Shown here in pieces: positions 25,556-35,073 of a stretch of DNA of 53,664 nucleotides. The DNA lies in assembly GCA_903905065.1 (NCBI GenBank), contig CAIVEW010000063.1, positions 1-53,664 on the forward strand, written 5' to 3'. Both the position numbers and the translations under genes were made by a program. The notes beneath the pieces are model-generated. The model saw nothing but the letters and a program-made list of their open reading frames with translations. It did no database searches and was not told the DNA's origin. Every line of letters starts with the position of its first letter. The stretch's first letter is position 1. The stretch is from an uncultured Bacteroidota bacterium (GTDB lineage: Bacteria; Bacteroidota; Bacteroidia; Chitinophagales; Chitinophagaceae).

Positions 25556-27934
25556 CTAGTATACTACGAGTTTCTTAGTCTGAGCCTGGTTTGCTGTAGT
25601 AGCGGTTACCAGGTACATGCCCGGCACTGCTATTACAGAACGTGGAATAACCACATTAGCTTCACTTGAATTTATCTGCGCATCAGTAGTATATACCACC
25701 TTACCGGTAATGTCAGCAACAACTATTTTCACTGTTCCACCGTTCGCGTCCTTTACAACAACATATGCATCGCCATCGGTAGGATTAGGCACTACAGCAA
25801 CATCCATGTTTGTCAATTTTATCATACTTACGTAAGCAGGTATGCGGCTGAAATTGATACGATCCATATAAAAATCGTTGCCGGTGCTTACCGGATTGCC
25901 ATAAAAATCGGTAAATGCACCAACATTGGGCTTATACCTAAAACGGAAAGTAGTGTTAGCGGTCCTTGCAGCGCGCGGAATTCCTATGGTCTGAGGAGCC
26001 CAATCGCTTGCTGAAGCAGGAATGTACTCATCAGCTACAGCGCCTTTATTGATGAGGGTAGATTTGCCAAGTATTTTTAGCTTTGTCCATGTTGACCCCT
26101 GATTAGTCGTGTAATCAATTTCCATTGTGTCGGTAACGTCGAGGGAACTACTGGAACGTGAAGCAGCAGAATAATAAAAATTCAAATTACACGTATCGTT
26201 AAAAGAAGAAAGGTCGACCGGGACGCTGAAAAGGTCATCAAAATCACCTTGCGGCGGACCAGTAAGGGCGTACTGGCCAGTCAGTGTATTTACCCTGCTG
26301 TCATAACCGACATACTTCATACAGTAGTGGTCATCGTATCCAACGGTACTATCCAACTGCCAATGAAATTCGTTATTATAATAGTTAAAATAGGGCCATT
26401 TTGCAAAATCCCCACTTGGTTCCCACTCCTGTACGTAGCCATCGCCGGAAGTTGCGGTTCCGTCTGCTACAAATATTGCATTTTTCCACTCCACAGTTGT
26501 ATCGCCAGTGTGGTTACCGGTCACCTTCATGGTCATGTCCACCCAGCCAGGTACTGTGAAACTATTATTGAAACTCGCCAGGGATGATACAGTCGGTGAA
26601 GCAGCACCGCCGGTAAAGGTCCATTCAGTAGCTGTCACGGTATCATTCCAGCTTTCGTTAATAAAGGTCACATTAACACCGGGAAAGGTAAAATAGTTAA
26701 CCGTGTTCATATAACCTGATCCTGATTTTTTAGCTACAAATTCTGGTATTGGTTTCAGATCCTTTCTCGGTAATACATGATCTGAAGTGTCCCAAACACC
26801 AGTACTCTGGAGATTGAACGGATTCCAAAGGTTATTACGGCCGGCAACCGATGAATTCATAGCAGCGTGCATGCGGGCTACCTGTCCATGAGTGAACATT
26901 TTTGCGCAGTAAGTGTAGTCCATAATATTCTGCGTATTTGTAGTGTCGGGATAATTCACCAGAGAATCAAGGCCGGAAGCCGCAGTGTATATTTTGAAAT
27001 AATTAGTAGCGCACGCACTATCGTAAGCACTGTTTTGATTGCTGCTAGGCGCTGAATACTGGCAGCCCCCGCCATTGTGACCCATTGTCGGCGGCGTATC
27101 GTCTACGTCATCATCTCCGCAAGCCACTGCCGGATTATTTGTAACGCCCCATGGATGGTAAAGGTTCATCACATGCCCCATTTCGTGGTTGATCGTCTTA
27201 TAACTATCTCCTGAACCGGGGGATGAAGCCCCGCCATGATCAAGGTAGCTGGACAAACAGATAATACCGTCCCAGAAAGGTATATAGGTCACATCAGGGG
27301 GAAGATGCGCATAAGCTGCAGCATTTCCATTGGCGGCACTCATTGTGTTTATTAACCAGATATTTACATAAGAAGTTGGCGCCCAGTCATCGAATTTAGC
27401 CGTTTCACCGCCATTGTAGGTCATGTATGACCTGCGACGTGTAATCCCTTTTGTAGGGTTGCCATTCGGATCAATGTTTGCAAGGTGCAACCGGATATGA
27501 GGATTACCAATATAGCGCACATGGGAATTTGGAATATCGCCCTTGTAGGGAGCAATCACTTCAGCTGTATCGGCATTCTGTTTTGCATATACAATGTTCC
27601 AGTCATTAACTGCATTAAATATAGAATTATCAGTTACATAATCCGAAGTATTATAATCGTGAATAACATGTACAACTACCGGAATGTCATACCAGAAAGT
27701 ATCGTTCCCGGTTTCATCTGAAGTGGTCCTGGCGAATTTCTTAAAATCTATTTGCTTCAGTGCATTATCTATCTGCACTTTGTATGATGCCTCAGCATCC
27801 AGAATTTCCGGGTGCAAAGCGATCATCCTTTTGCGCATTTCGTCAGTATAGCAGGGATGCTCTACCTGAGCATAGCTTTTGCCTGCAAAACACGCAATTG
27901 CAACCAATAATAAAATAAAATTATTCTTTTTCAT
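25556..27934 (-). CDS. secreted M43 (pappalysin-like) zinc metalloprotease with T9SS sorting domain
   Basis: A 792-residue secreted protease. After the signal peptide (1-22) and propeptide-like region comes an M43 catalytic domain with HEMGHVMNLYH (250-260), the HExxHxxGxxH-type zinc site with Leu in the Gly place. NIMDYTYCAKMFTHGQ (about 330-350) supplies the Met-turn. A PKD-like module (about 395-470), a MAM/lectin-like region (VQEWEPSGDFAKWPYFNYYNN onward in separate strands) and a C-terminal type A sorting domain (VPNPTDGDAYVVVKD, then VPGMYLVTATT) follow. It is a clear paralog of the 32564-34798 protein. The natural substrate is unknown. Confidence 0.9.
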   Translation of the reverse strand: MKKNNFILLLVAIACFAGKSYAQVEHPCYTDEMRKRMIALHPEILDAEASYKVQIDNALKQIDFKKFARTTSDETGNDTFWYDIPVVVHVIHDYNTSDYVTDNSIFNAVNDWNIVYAKQNADTAEVIAPYKGDIPNSHVRYIGNPHIRLHLANIDPNGNPTKGITRRRSYMTYNGGETAKFDDWAPTSYVNIWLINTMSAANGNAAAYAHLPPDVTYIPFWDGIICLSSYLDHGGASSPGSGDSYKTINHEMGHVMNLYHPWGVTNNPAVACGDDDVDDTPPTMGHNGGGCQYSAPSSNQNSAYDSACATNYFKIYTAASGLDSLVNYPDTTNTQNIMDYTYCAKMFTHGQVARMHAAMNSSVAGRNNLWNPFNLQSTGVWDTSDHVLPRKDLKPIPEFVAKKSGSGYMNTVNYFTFPGVNVTFINESWNDTVTATEWTFTGGAASPTVSSLASFNNSFTVPGWVDMTMKVTGNHTGDTTVEWKNAIFVADGTATSGDGYVQEWEPSGDFAKWPYFNYYNNEFHWQLDSTVGYDDHYCMKYVGYDSRVNTLTGQYALTGPPQGDFDDLFSVPVDLSSFNDTCNLNFYYSAASRSSSSLDVTDTMEIDYTTNQGSTWTKLKILGKSTLINKGAVADEYIPASASDWAPQTIGIPRAARTANTTFRFRYKPNVGAFTDFYGNPVSTGNDFYMDRINFSRIPAYVSMIKLTNMDVAVVPNPTDGDAYVVVKDANGGTVKIVVADITGKVVYTTDAQINSSEANVVIPRSVIAVPGMYLVTATTANQAQTKKLVVY

Positions 27935-27957
27935 TTTCCGTTTTTTTAATAAAGTTC

Positions 27958-27965
27958 CAAAGTTA
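27958..27965 (-). promoter_or_regulatory. candidate -7 box of the first M43 protease gene
   Basis: TAACTTTG on the minus strand fits TAnnTTTG, 23 bases ahead of the ATG. No clear -33 TTTG at the usual distance. Confidence 0.3.
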
Positions 27966-28112
27966 AAAAATTATCAAGAAATAAGCTAGCGTTTGTTAAA
28001 AATTATTTAAGCTATTAAGCGCTGTTTTTCCGCAATTTTCAGTTAAAAATACGAGCGAACTCACAAGCTCCGCTAATATAGACGTTAAAATCCGGCGGAA
28101 TCTTGGGTTTCT

Positions 28113-28541
28113 TCAAATAAAAATAAAGATAAAGTATCTCGTGCGCTGAGGAGCAGTAAGAATTGAGTCATCTAAACCAGCGTTAAAATCAAAAACTAAT
28201 GTTATTCTGCTGTCTTCCACATGAACACCTTCCGTACTAATTCTGTGATTTCGCAATAAACGGCTGGAAGACCGGCATAAAACTTAGTAACCAAGAGAAC
28301 GGCAGAATCAACGGAGACAAATTACTACCATACCCGCGAAAATATTTTGCTATGAGTATTTCCGTTCGCTGCCGCATCGGTACCATTTACTTAAAGAATA
28401 CAATCAACTAATAGGATCGGCATAATCGGCATCATAAATGCCGGATCTCCATACCGCGCTGTCCGTGGGCACCGTGAGGTATACCTGCCCATAACCTCGC
28501 TGTGAAGAGAACGACTATCATAAAAACAACAGCGTTTTCAT
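28113..28541 (-). pseudogene. decayed secreted-protein gene
   Basis: On the minus strand ATG at 28541 starts MKTLLF, 14 bases after the upstream lipoprotein gene ends, but runs into tandem stops. Shifting frame at the T run gives MIVVLFTARLWAGIPHG, completing a good signal peptide. Further down, protein-like stretches survive in different frames: SAVLLVTKFYAGLPAVYCEI (stop at 28202) and VEDSRITLVFDFNAGLDDS (to 28113). This pattern fits a gene broken by several frameshifts. The family is not recognised. The rest of the gap (27966-28112) shows nothing. Confidence 0.4.
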
Positions 28542-28555
28542 CCTCCAACGATCAT

Positions 28556-29158
28556 TTAATGATATTGTGCGTTTCTTGCCGGGCTGATGTAAATGGTATC
28601 TAACGCCTGAATGTCCACATAGCCGGGATCGCAGTCGCCGTTTTTCAGCTTGTACTGGTGATGAAGCGTGGTTTGCAGCAATCCGCAAACAGAATCGGCT
28701 CCCGTCCAAAAGCTATCTACCACGCCTAACTGCATTGGGCTGGCGCTATTATCCATATCCTCCCGGATCCAATTAAGATTTGCCGACTGGTTGCCATAAA
28801 AAGTGGCGCTGTCATTAAAGCAAACGAGGTAGGAACTGCTCTCCTTTACGACGCTCGGCGTCATATCATACCCAGCCGACGAAGGAATAGCTCTCTGATT
28901 GAGAAACAAGACCTGTACATGATAACTGGAATTTGCAGATAGCGTAATCGATGACTGACCGGAATTACTCAGTGAAGTATCAATATCCGCGGGGTTATTT
29001 ATGTTTCTAAATATCAGCATGATCGCTGTTGGTTCATTCCCCGTCATTGGCCCACCACAGCCAATCTTGACTTTATTGCAACTGCAGCCCTGCCATGTGC
29101 TTATCGTGCCAAGCAATGCAAATGCCAACGTAGCCGATACTATTTTGTTCTTTTTCAT
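28556..29158 (-). CDS. predicted lipoprotein downstream of the TonB receptor
   Basis: A 200-residue exported protein with an N-terminal hydrophobic segment ending WQGCSCNK; Cys25 is a possible lipidation site, though the box is not ideal. The body (IMLIFRNINNPADIDTSLS; LLQTTLHHQYKLKNGDCDPG near the C-terminus) resembles small proteins encoded next to TonB-dependent receptors in many Bacteroidota and often labelled 'type 1 periplasmic binding fold'. That match is from memory of the pattern and only moderate. Its place after the receptor gene on the same strand supports a role in the same uptake system. Confidence 0.7.
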   Translation of the reverse strand: MKKNKIVSATLAFALLGTISTWQGCSCNKVKIGCGGPMTGNEPTAIMLIFRNINNPADIDTSLSNSGQSSITLSANSSYHVQVLFLNQRAIPSSAGYDMTPSVVKESSSYLVCFNDSATFYGNQSANLNWIREDMDNSASPMQLGVVDSFWTGADSVCGLLQTTLHHQYKLKNGDCDPGYVDIQALDTIYISPARNAQYH

Positions 29159-29450
29159 TTCACGTTATTTAGGGTAGTAAAATATTTGCTCACTGAAAAG
29201 CGTTTATGCAATTTACACAAATTTTCTATATATTAAGGGTGCTCCAGACTATTTGGTTGCATTTCAAACTTTCGAGTCAATCTGTATTCAACCACTATCT
29301 TGGCTATGTAAACAGAAGGCTGTATTCCCCGGATGAAATCCGGGGCTACTGACCTTTAAGCCCTTTGGACTCTTAGGAAAGATTTTTTGCGCCTATTTAT
29401 ATTCGAAGGTTTGAATTCTACCCAGAAATAGCCGGGAGCATCCTGAAATA
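29159..29450. other. gap between receptor and lipoprotein genes
   Basis: 292 bases with no gene. It contains the hairpin at 29327-29345 and no promoter match on the minus strand, so the lipoprotein gene may depend on read-through from the receptor. Confidence 0.4.
29327..29345. repeat. REP-like hairpin
   Basis: CCCCGGAT, loop GAA, ATCCGGGG: a perfect 8-bp stem. The neighbouring text (GGCTACTGACCTTTAAGCCC) resembles the repeat around 2521-2570, which suggests a dispersed REP-like family. Confidence 0.5.
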
Positions 29451-31900
29451 TTATTTCACAGTAAAAGGCACGGAAAGTTTTATCCCTACATTCCTTCCCA
29501 TGTTGTAGATGCCCGAGTGACCACGCGGGTCGTTAGGATATTCCTCAAAGTATTTCAGCCGGCTCAGTGGATCCTGGTAAGCGACATTAAAGAGGTTATT
29601 GCCAAATATCGACAAATTAAACGTCGTTTTGCCGTAGCGGTTAACTACATCGCTGCCAAGGCCGGCATTGATCAAGGTGTAGCCCGGTGTTGGTGTCTCG
29701 GTGTTGTCTGTAAGGTATACCCGATACTGCTTGCCATATATCAACGCCTGCACTTTGATGAATGAGTTCTTCAAATATTTTGACGGTTGTTTAAAACTTG
29801 CTCTTAACTCCGACGTTCCGTGGACCGGCGGTATTTGCGGCAAATACCGGTTGCTGTCATTTATGGGAACACCAGGAGCGCCTTCGTTCACCGCATATAC
29901 GACAGATAACGTATTCTCAAAATGCAGCCAATCGAGCGGATGAGGATGTATGTCCAAACTTGCTTCTCCGCCGTAAAGCCGGGCATGGGAAGATGTGAAT
30001 TTGAAGGCTTCAACTCCTTGTAACACGGAATCTGTGCCGTTAGCCGAAATCAGTTTCTGGTTAAAAATATAATTTGAGATATCGTTGTTAAACACAGACA
30101 GATTTGCGGTAACATGCTTCGAGGTAAACTCAACACCCAGGTCTTCCTGCAGGCTGAACTCCGGTTTAAGGCCGGGGTTGCCGATCTGGTACATGTCGGT
30201 GCCAGGGTGTACGCCATTCGCTGATATTTCAGCAATGTTGGGCGCCCGGAAACCACGTGCGAAATTTGCTTTAAGCGCGAATGCCTTAGAGAAAATATAG
30301 GCCATACCGAGGCTGTAGGTCATGCCGGTGAACGTATGGCTATAGTCGGAAAACACATTGTCAGCGCCTGGAAAATTACTGCTCACTGCCCTGTTTGGAA
30401 TGGTTAAGGTGTCGGCATACAATGCATCGTTATGAAAAGTGCGGCTATCAAACCTGACGCCACCTGCAATATCGAGCTTGCTAATTGTCTTTTTGAAAAC
30501 GGCAAATGGTCCGAAATCAAATTGCTGATAAGATGGCACCACATACTCCGTGCCGTTCGTTACGGTATTGGCCTGGTACATGCCGTTGATGCCAGCCGAA
30601 ACGTCCCAGCCCATGAAACTGTGAAAAAGATATTTCACATCATAGGTCCAGGTATTTAGCTGTAGGTCGAGGCCGGGTATACTGGCATATTCGGGGTGAC
30701 TGAACTCTTCACGAAGACTTCTTTCAAAACCAACGTTAACCACAAGCAAACCATTCCAAAGGTTAAAATTGTTTGCCGATTGCGCCCTGTAATGCTGCAC
30801 ATGCTGGTGTAAGGTTGGCATTGCGTAAGTGTTCAACTCCTGGTTACTTACTACAGGACGGGAATTATCTAACTCTGTGATCTGTTGTGTAAACTGCCTT
30901 GTCGCAGAATCACGGCTGCCATCTGGTATGGCCTGCAGGTCATTGAACGCTGTTATGTCCAGATGCGCGGAACCCCATTTCTTGTTAATGCCTAAAGATG
31001 CGCTGGCATCGGTTTCGTTATAGTTGGTTGCATAGACTCTGCCATCTATAGGGTCGTCATAATCCATGGCCTGTTTATGCGACACCCTGACCAGCCAATA
31101 CAGCCCTTTGTTGTTCCCGGCCATCATACCGCTGCCACCCAGCAGGTTGTTATTGTTCTGATATTCACCAGTGAAGTTGCCAATAATTTTACCCTCAGCT
31201 GGCGGCGGTGTGGGTATCAGGTTTACTACGCCTGCCAATGCATCGGAGCCATATATAAGGCTTGCCGGCCCCTTCACCAGCTCTACCCTATCTACGCCAT
31301 ACTCATCCACTTCAATACCGTGCTCATCGCCCCATTGCTGGCCTTCCTGCCTCATGCCATCATATAGAGTAAGCACCCTATTGTAGCCCAGCCCGCGGAT
31401 AAACGGTTTTGAAATGTTGGGGCCAGTAGTCACGGCAGCAACACCGGGCACCTCCGCAAGGGCGTCGATTATATTGGTACTGATATTCTCCCGCAAATAC
31501 TGGTTATTAACAGCGACGACCGGCACAGGGCTACGGTTGATCTCCGTAGCTTTGGACTGCCCAGTGATCACTACCTCTTTACTCTCCAGGGCGCTTTCGT
31601 TAAGAACAAAATCTTTATGTGCGGGCCCAATGACATTGATGCTGAATGTAGTTTTTGAATAGCTGATAAGACTGGCAACAATTATAAAGTTGCCCTTTGG
31701 GATATTTTCAAGCAGGTAATATCCATTACTGTCTGTCACCGTGCCTACCTTCAAGTCGGGAATTTCCACTACAGCGCCTTGAAGCGGTGCGCCTTTGGCG
31801 TCCTTTACCGTTCCCGAAAGCGTGTTGCCTGCCGGCAGTTTCGCACTACCCGTTATTGAGTAAAGGGCAGCAAAAAAATAAAAAAAATATGCTTATACAT
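29451..31900 (-). CDS. TonB-dependent receptor, signal peptide out of frame at T tracts
   Basis: An outer-membrane receptor. The open frame from the GTG at 31769 covers 772 residues, but that start falls inside a carboxypeptidase-like domain whose earlier strand (LSGTVKDAKGAPLQGAVVEI) is readable up to about 31893 with no start codon. An ATG at 31900 begins a signal peptide (MYKHIFF) in another frame; adding one T to the tracts at 31872-31887 would join it to YFFAALYSITGSAKL and the rest. The plug domain (NIIDALAEVPGV, FIRGLGYNRVLTLYDGMR) and a 22-strand barrel with a normal end (NMGRNVGIKLSVPF) follow. It is either phase-variable, a recent frameshift or a sequencing error. Neighbours suggest metal uptake. 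Confidence 0.88.
31872..31887 (-). repeat. double T tract (8T-A-7T) in the receptor signal peptide
   Basis: On the minus strand eight T, one A and seven T lie at codons 5-10 of the receptor. Slippage by one base here would switch the signal peptide in or out of frame with the receptor body. Confidence 0.75.
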
Positions 31901-32084
31901 GAGTTTAGTTTAGAGATTAATAATTCGATGCGTTCGGGGTGAATCACGCTTAATGTGCTAAATTCAAAATCGAACTTTTTGTCACACAACGACAGCAGGC
32001 AGTTTACAAAAGTAAGCAAGTAACTCTTAGCATTATTTACCCGGATGCCAGGCATCTGTAAGACACTCGAAGAAAACTACCTGT

Positions 32085-32420
32085 TCAGGAAATAAACGGT
32101 GGGCCCCTCAGGCAAACGGACTCATAAACCGCAGAATAATGAAATGTATAGGCCGGAAGCACATAACAGGCAACGTGTACCGGCGTCTCTGTAAAAGACA
32201 GGAATTGCTTACTGGTTGCAACATAAGGAGCAAAGACAAAACCCAAAAATGCACAGTGTATATGCTTTTGGGTGATTACGATCTCTCCTTTTTTATAAAC
32301 CGGGTGAACGGTATCGTGGTGGTGATACAGCGCATTGTGCAAATATTCGCTCGGCGCTACTCCCGTGAGGAATACCGCGAGCATTAACCAACTAACGACC
32401 TTTATTACCAGTTGTCTCAA
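32085..32420 (-). CDS. small exported His-rich protein, first gene of the receptor cassette
   Basis: A 111-residue protein starting at a TTG (ATG at residue 13 is an alternative), with an N-terminal hydrophobic segment (about 5-22). It carries a His cluster (HNALYHHHDTVHP) and KHIHCAFLGFVFAPY, possible metal ligands. Short exported proteins of this kind precede TonB-dependent receptors in Bacteroidota ion-uptake loci. A promoter lies upstream (32455-32482) and the receptor follows on the same strand after about 185 bases. The function is inferred from context only. Confidence 0.65.
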   Translation of the reverse strand: MRQLVIKVVSWLMLAVFLTGVAPSEYLHNALYHHHDTVHPVYKKGEIVITQKHIHCAFLGFVFAPYVATSKQFLSFTETPVHVACYVLPAYTFHYSAVYESVCLRGPPFIS

Positions 32421-32454
32421 TCCAATATCTACTTACCCTTAAAATGCAATGTGA

Positions 32455-32482
32455 CAAAGGTAGATTCATTTTAAGCAACAAA
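32455..32482 (-). promoter_or_regulatory. Bacteroidota-type promoter of the receptor cassette
   Basis: TTTG (32479-32482) and TACCTTTG (32455-32462) on the minus strand, 16 bases apart, slightly short of the usual 17-23. The start codon is 35 bases below. No Fur- or Zur-like box is evident. Confidence 0.45.
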
Positions 32483-32511
32483 TTATCCCCTTAGTGGGTG
32501 ATTTTTACAAT

Positions 32512-32543
32512 GAGATCGGCCCGGTAATTACCGGGCCGATCTC
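32512..32543 (-). terminator. perfect 32-bp palindrome after the second M43 protease gene
   Basis: GAGATCGGCCCGGTAA and its exact complement form a 16-bp inverted repeat without spacer, 21 bases beyond the protease stop. Strong hairpin, no clear T run; likely terminator or mRNA-end stabiliser. Confidence 0.7.
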
Positions 32544-32563
32544 AATTAAGTACTGTAGTTTCC

Positions 32564-34798
32564 TTAATAAACTACCAATTTCTGCGTCATGTTAACCCCA
32601 TCAACAGTAATGGTAACAAAATACATTCCAGCAGCGGGTATGGCCGAACGAGACACTGACTCCTGCTGTATGCTGTTTGATGCAAATGTTTTGGCGTTTT
32701 CATAGACCTGCTTCCCGGTAAGGTCTTTTATTGAATAGCTCACCGTGCCTGTGTTACCGGTCTTAAATACCAGGCTAAAACCGCTGGACGTTGGGTTAGG
32801 GTAAATATTAAATGAATTAGGTGCTGCCGTTATCGCCTCCTTTATGCCAGCAGGAAACCCATCGAAATATAGATTATCGAGGTACATATCGTTGCCGGTG
32901 TTGCCGGGGTGATAACGAAACCTGAAAAAGGTCTGTGCGCCACGGTATGCCGGCGCAACGCTTATGGCGCGTGGTATCCAGGTTGTCGCCGAATTTGGTA
33001 CGAATTCGGTGCCGTAGTTCCCATTATTGGGGAGCCGGGTGCCGCCGAATCCGCCAATCCTATACCATGAGCCACCGCCATTAGTGCTAACATCAACTTC
33101 CATTGAGTCATTTACAAGCGTTGTACCAGAGCTAATGCCGTGATTAGTGTATGCGGCAGTAGTAAAGAAATTAAGGTACAGATTGTCCGGATTATTGGTG
33201 AGATTGAAAGCAGGCGTGTAAAAATCATCATGATCCCCTACGGCGTTGCCAGTCTGCCTGTTGGACGAATCATACGAGCGATAGCGTATGCAGGAGTTGT
33301 CGCCAATGCCGGCACCTGTATAGAATTGCCATTTGAACTGGTTGTTATAATAATTGAACATCGGCCAGTTAGCTACATCACCGGCGCTTGAGAAGTTCTG
33401 GTAATACCCCATACCGCCAACGGTAGTTGTATCTGCAACATAAACAGATTGAGTGTTTACGAGCGTGTTGCTGCCCGCATTAGAAGTAGCCGTAAGCGAC
33501 ACAGTAACCCAACCTGGTACAGAGAACTGGTTGGTGACGGTCGTCATGCTGGTTGAAGTGGGATTTACGGCACCGTTCGAAAAGTCCCACTCTACGCTGG
33601 AAACCGTGTCATTCCAACTTGCGTTGCGGAAAACAAAACTAGATGTATTATTGAACGTAAGGAAGTAAGCCCTCAGGTCAGAAGTCGGGCCGGTACCCCT
33701 GTTTACTATGAAGTCAGCAACTGGTGGCAAATCGGGCATAGGAGCCAGTGCCCCTGTGGCAGCAAGATTAGCAGTTGTGTAAAGATTATTCCTGCCGGCG
33801 GTACTGCCGGTAAGCGCAGCGCGCATACGGGCAGCCTGTCCTTTAGTAAACATTTTCGAACAGTAAGTATAGTCCATTATGTTCTGCGAGTTAGCCGTGT
33901 CGGGATAGTTTACTACAGAATCCATTGTGCCATCCGAAGACGTATAGGTGACCATATACCCTTCTGCGCAGGCTGTATCATAAAGCGCTGCAGGGGTGCA
34001 GCCAGATGGGTTGTGGCCCTTGGTAGGCGGAGTATCATCCACATGGTCTGTGCCACCACACGCTACGCCTGGATTATTGGAATTGCCCCAGGGGTGATAA
34101 AGATTCATCACATGGCCCATTTCGTGGGGTATGGTTTTTGCCTTGGAAGCATCAGATACGCTAGCGTAACTGGAAAGGCAAATAATACCATCATAGTAAG
34201 GTTGATAAAAAGATTCAGAAGGGAAAGTAGCATAAGCCGCTACGCCGGACAGGTCTGCGCCAAATGTGTTGATGAACCAGATATTCACATATTTATTCTG
34301 CGGCCATTGACCAAATTTCGCCTCGTCATCAGCGCTGGAAGTGAGGTAAGACTGGAAACGTACAATACCCTTGGTGGGGTTACCATTGGGGTCCTTGGTT
34401 GCGAGGTGCAACCTCATGCCGGGCTTACCAACATAAGGCACGAACGTAGGAATGACGTCGGCAGTGTCGCCATTCTCCTTCATGTACACGACGGTCCAGT
34501 ACGCGGCTGCATCGTACAGAACAGTATCGGGGAGGTTTTCACCACCGTAATCATGTATCACATGGATAACGATCGGAACGTCGTAGATAGCCGTGTCAAC
34601 CGCGGCAGAGGTCCTTTCGGCCATACGCCGGCCTAACTGATCTTCGAATGCCTTTTCATATTCTGCAAGCTGTGGATATTTAACGAGCATATTCTGATAA
34701 TGCTCGTCGGCTCCGCAGGGCTGTATTTCGGACTGTGCGCGGCTAATCGTGGCCAGACACAGTATCGCGGCCAAAACAAATGTAAACTTATTGAACAT
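32564..34798 (-). CDS. secreted M43 (pappalysin-like) zinc metalloprotease, second copy
   Basis: A 744-residue paralog of the 25556-27934 protease. The signal peptide (1-21) is followed by a domain with the zinc motif HEMGHVMNLYH at 225-235, the matching Met-turn region NIMDYTYCSKMFTKGQ, a PKD-like module (about 370-440), a lectin-like beta region (YYQNFSSAGDVANWPMFNYY onward) and a type A sorting domain (FNIYPNPTSSGFSLVFKTG, then AAGMYFVTITVDG). The catalytic blocks are almost identical in the two copies, while the later modules differ more. The two genes flank the receptor cassette in the same orientation, which suggests an old local duplication. Confidence 0.9.
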   Translation of the reverse strand: MFNKFTFVLAAILCLATISRAQSEIQPCGADEHYQNMLVKYPQLAEYEKAFEDQLGRRMAERTSAAVDTAIYDVPIVIHVIHDYGGENLPDTVLYDAAAYWTVVYMKENGDTADVIPTFVPYVGKPGMRLHLATKDPNGNPTKGIVRFQSYLTSSADDEAKFGQWPQNKYVNIWFINTFGADLSGVAAYATFPSESFYQPYYDGIICLSSYASVSDASKAKTIPHEMGHVMNLYHPWGNSNNPGVACGGTDHVDDTPPTKGHNPSGCTPAALYDTACAEGYMVTYTSSDGTMDSVVNYPDTANSQNIMDYTYCSKMFTKGQAARMRAALTGSTAGRNNLYTTANLAATGALAPMPDLPPVADFIVNRGTGPTSDLRAYFLTFNNTSSFVFRNASWNDTVSSVEWDFSNGAVNPTSTSMTTVTNQFSVPGWVTVSLTATSNAGSNTLVNTQSVYVADTTTVGGMGYYQNFSSAGDVANWPMFNYYNNQFKWQFYTGAGIGDNSCIRYRSYDSSNRQTGNAVGDHDDFYTPAFNLTNNPDNLYLNFFTTAAYTNHGISSGTTLVNDSMEVDVSTNGGGSWYRIGGFGGTRLPNNGNYGTEFVPNSATTWIPRAISVAPAYRGAQTFFRFRYHPGNTGNDMYLDNLYFDGFPAGIKEAITAAPNSFNIYPNPTSSGFSLVFKTGNTGTVSYSIKDLTGKQVYENAKTFASNSIQQESVSRSAIPAAGMYFVTITVDGVNMTQKLVVY

Positions 34799-34926
34799 GA
34801 GAATCCTGAATTAAATAAAAGTGAGTGCGCAATATAGCAAATAATTGGTTATCAGCGAAACGAACTGATATCTGGCGGGTTAGACAAATAAAAAGCCTCA
34901 AGGTTTAAAAACATTGAGGCTTAAAG

Positions 34927-34999
34927 AGCGGAAAACGAGACTCGAACCCGCGACCCTCAGCTTGGGAAGCTGATGCTCTACCAACTGAGCTACTTCCGC
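34927..34999 (-). tRNA. tRNA-Gly (anticodon CCC)
   Basis: On the minus strand the sequence folds as a full cloverleaf: acceptor GCGGAAG paired with TTTCCGC, D arm GCTC-AGTTGGT-AGAGC, anticodon stem TCAGC/GCTGA with loop TTCCCAA (anticodon CCC), T loop TTCGAGT. CCA is not encoded. The 5' two-thirds (34944-34999) lies inside a 62-bp repeat copied at 41322-41383, so the gene is the attachment site of the adjacent element. Its 5' flank is now element DNA. Confidence 0.93.
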
Positions 35000-35005
35000 T
35001 TATTG
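34944..35005 (+). repeat. attachment-site direct repeat, left copy
   Basis: A 62-bp repeat identical to 41322-41383. It starts in the T arm (GAACCCGCG) and ends just outside the tRNA 5' end (CTTATTG). Flanks differ on both sides (ACTC before and TAAATAC after here; GAGG and GCGTAAA at the other copy). It bounds the integrated element. Confidence 0.9.
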
Positions 35006-35073
35006 TAAATACAGGCCTAAAGGTAATAAAATCTTAGACATTCAGTAGTGCAGCCTTGCAAATCCCTTGCGCA

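Noticed and set aside
28518..28709. 63-codon minus-strand frame overlapping the lipoprotein gene
   Set aside because: Most of it is the out-of-frame shadow of the lipoprotein gene; only its tail (MKTLLFL) matches the decayed gene that I list separately.
31846..32055. 69-codon minus-strand frame over the start of the receptor gene
   Set aside because: It is the third frame of the receptor signal-peptide region and has no family features.
34013..34636. 207-codon plus-strand frame inside the second M43 protease gene
   Set aside because: It is antisense to the conserved catalytic region of the protease and has no recognisable domain.
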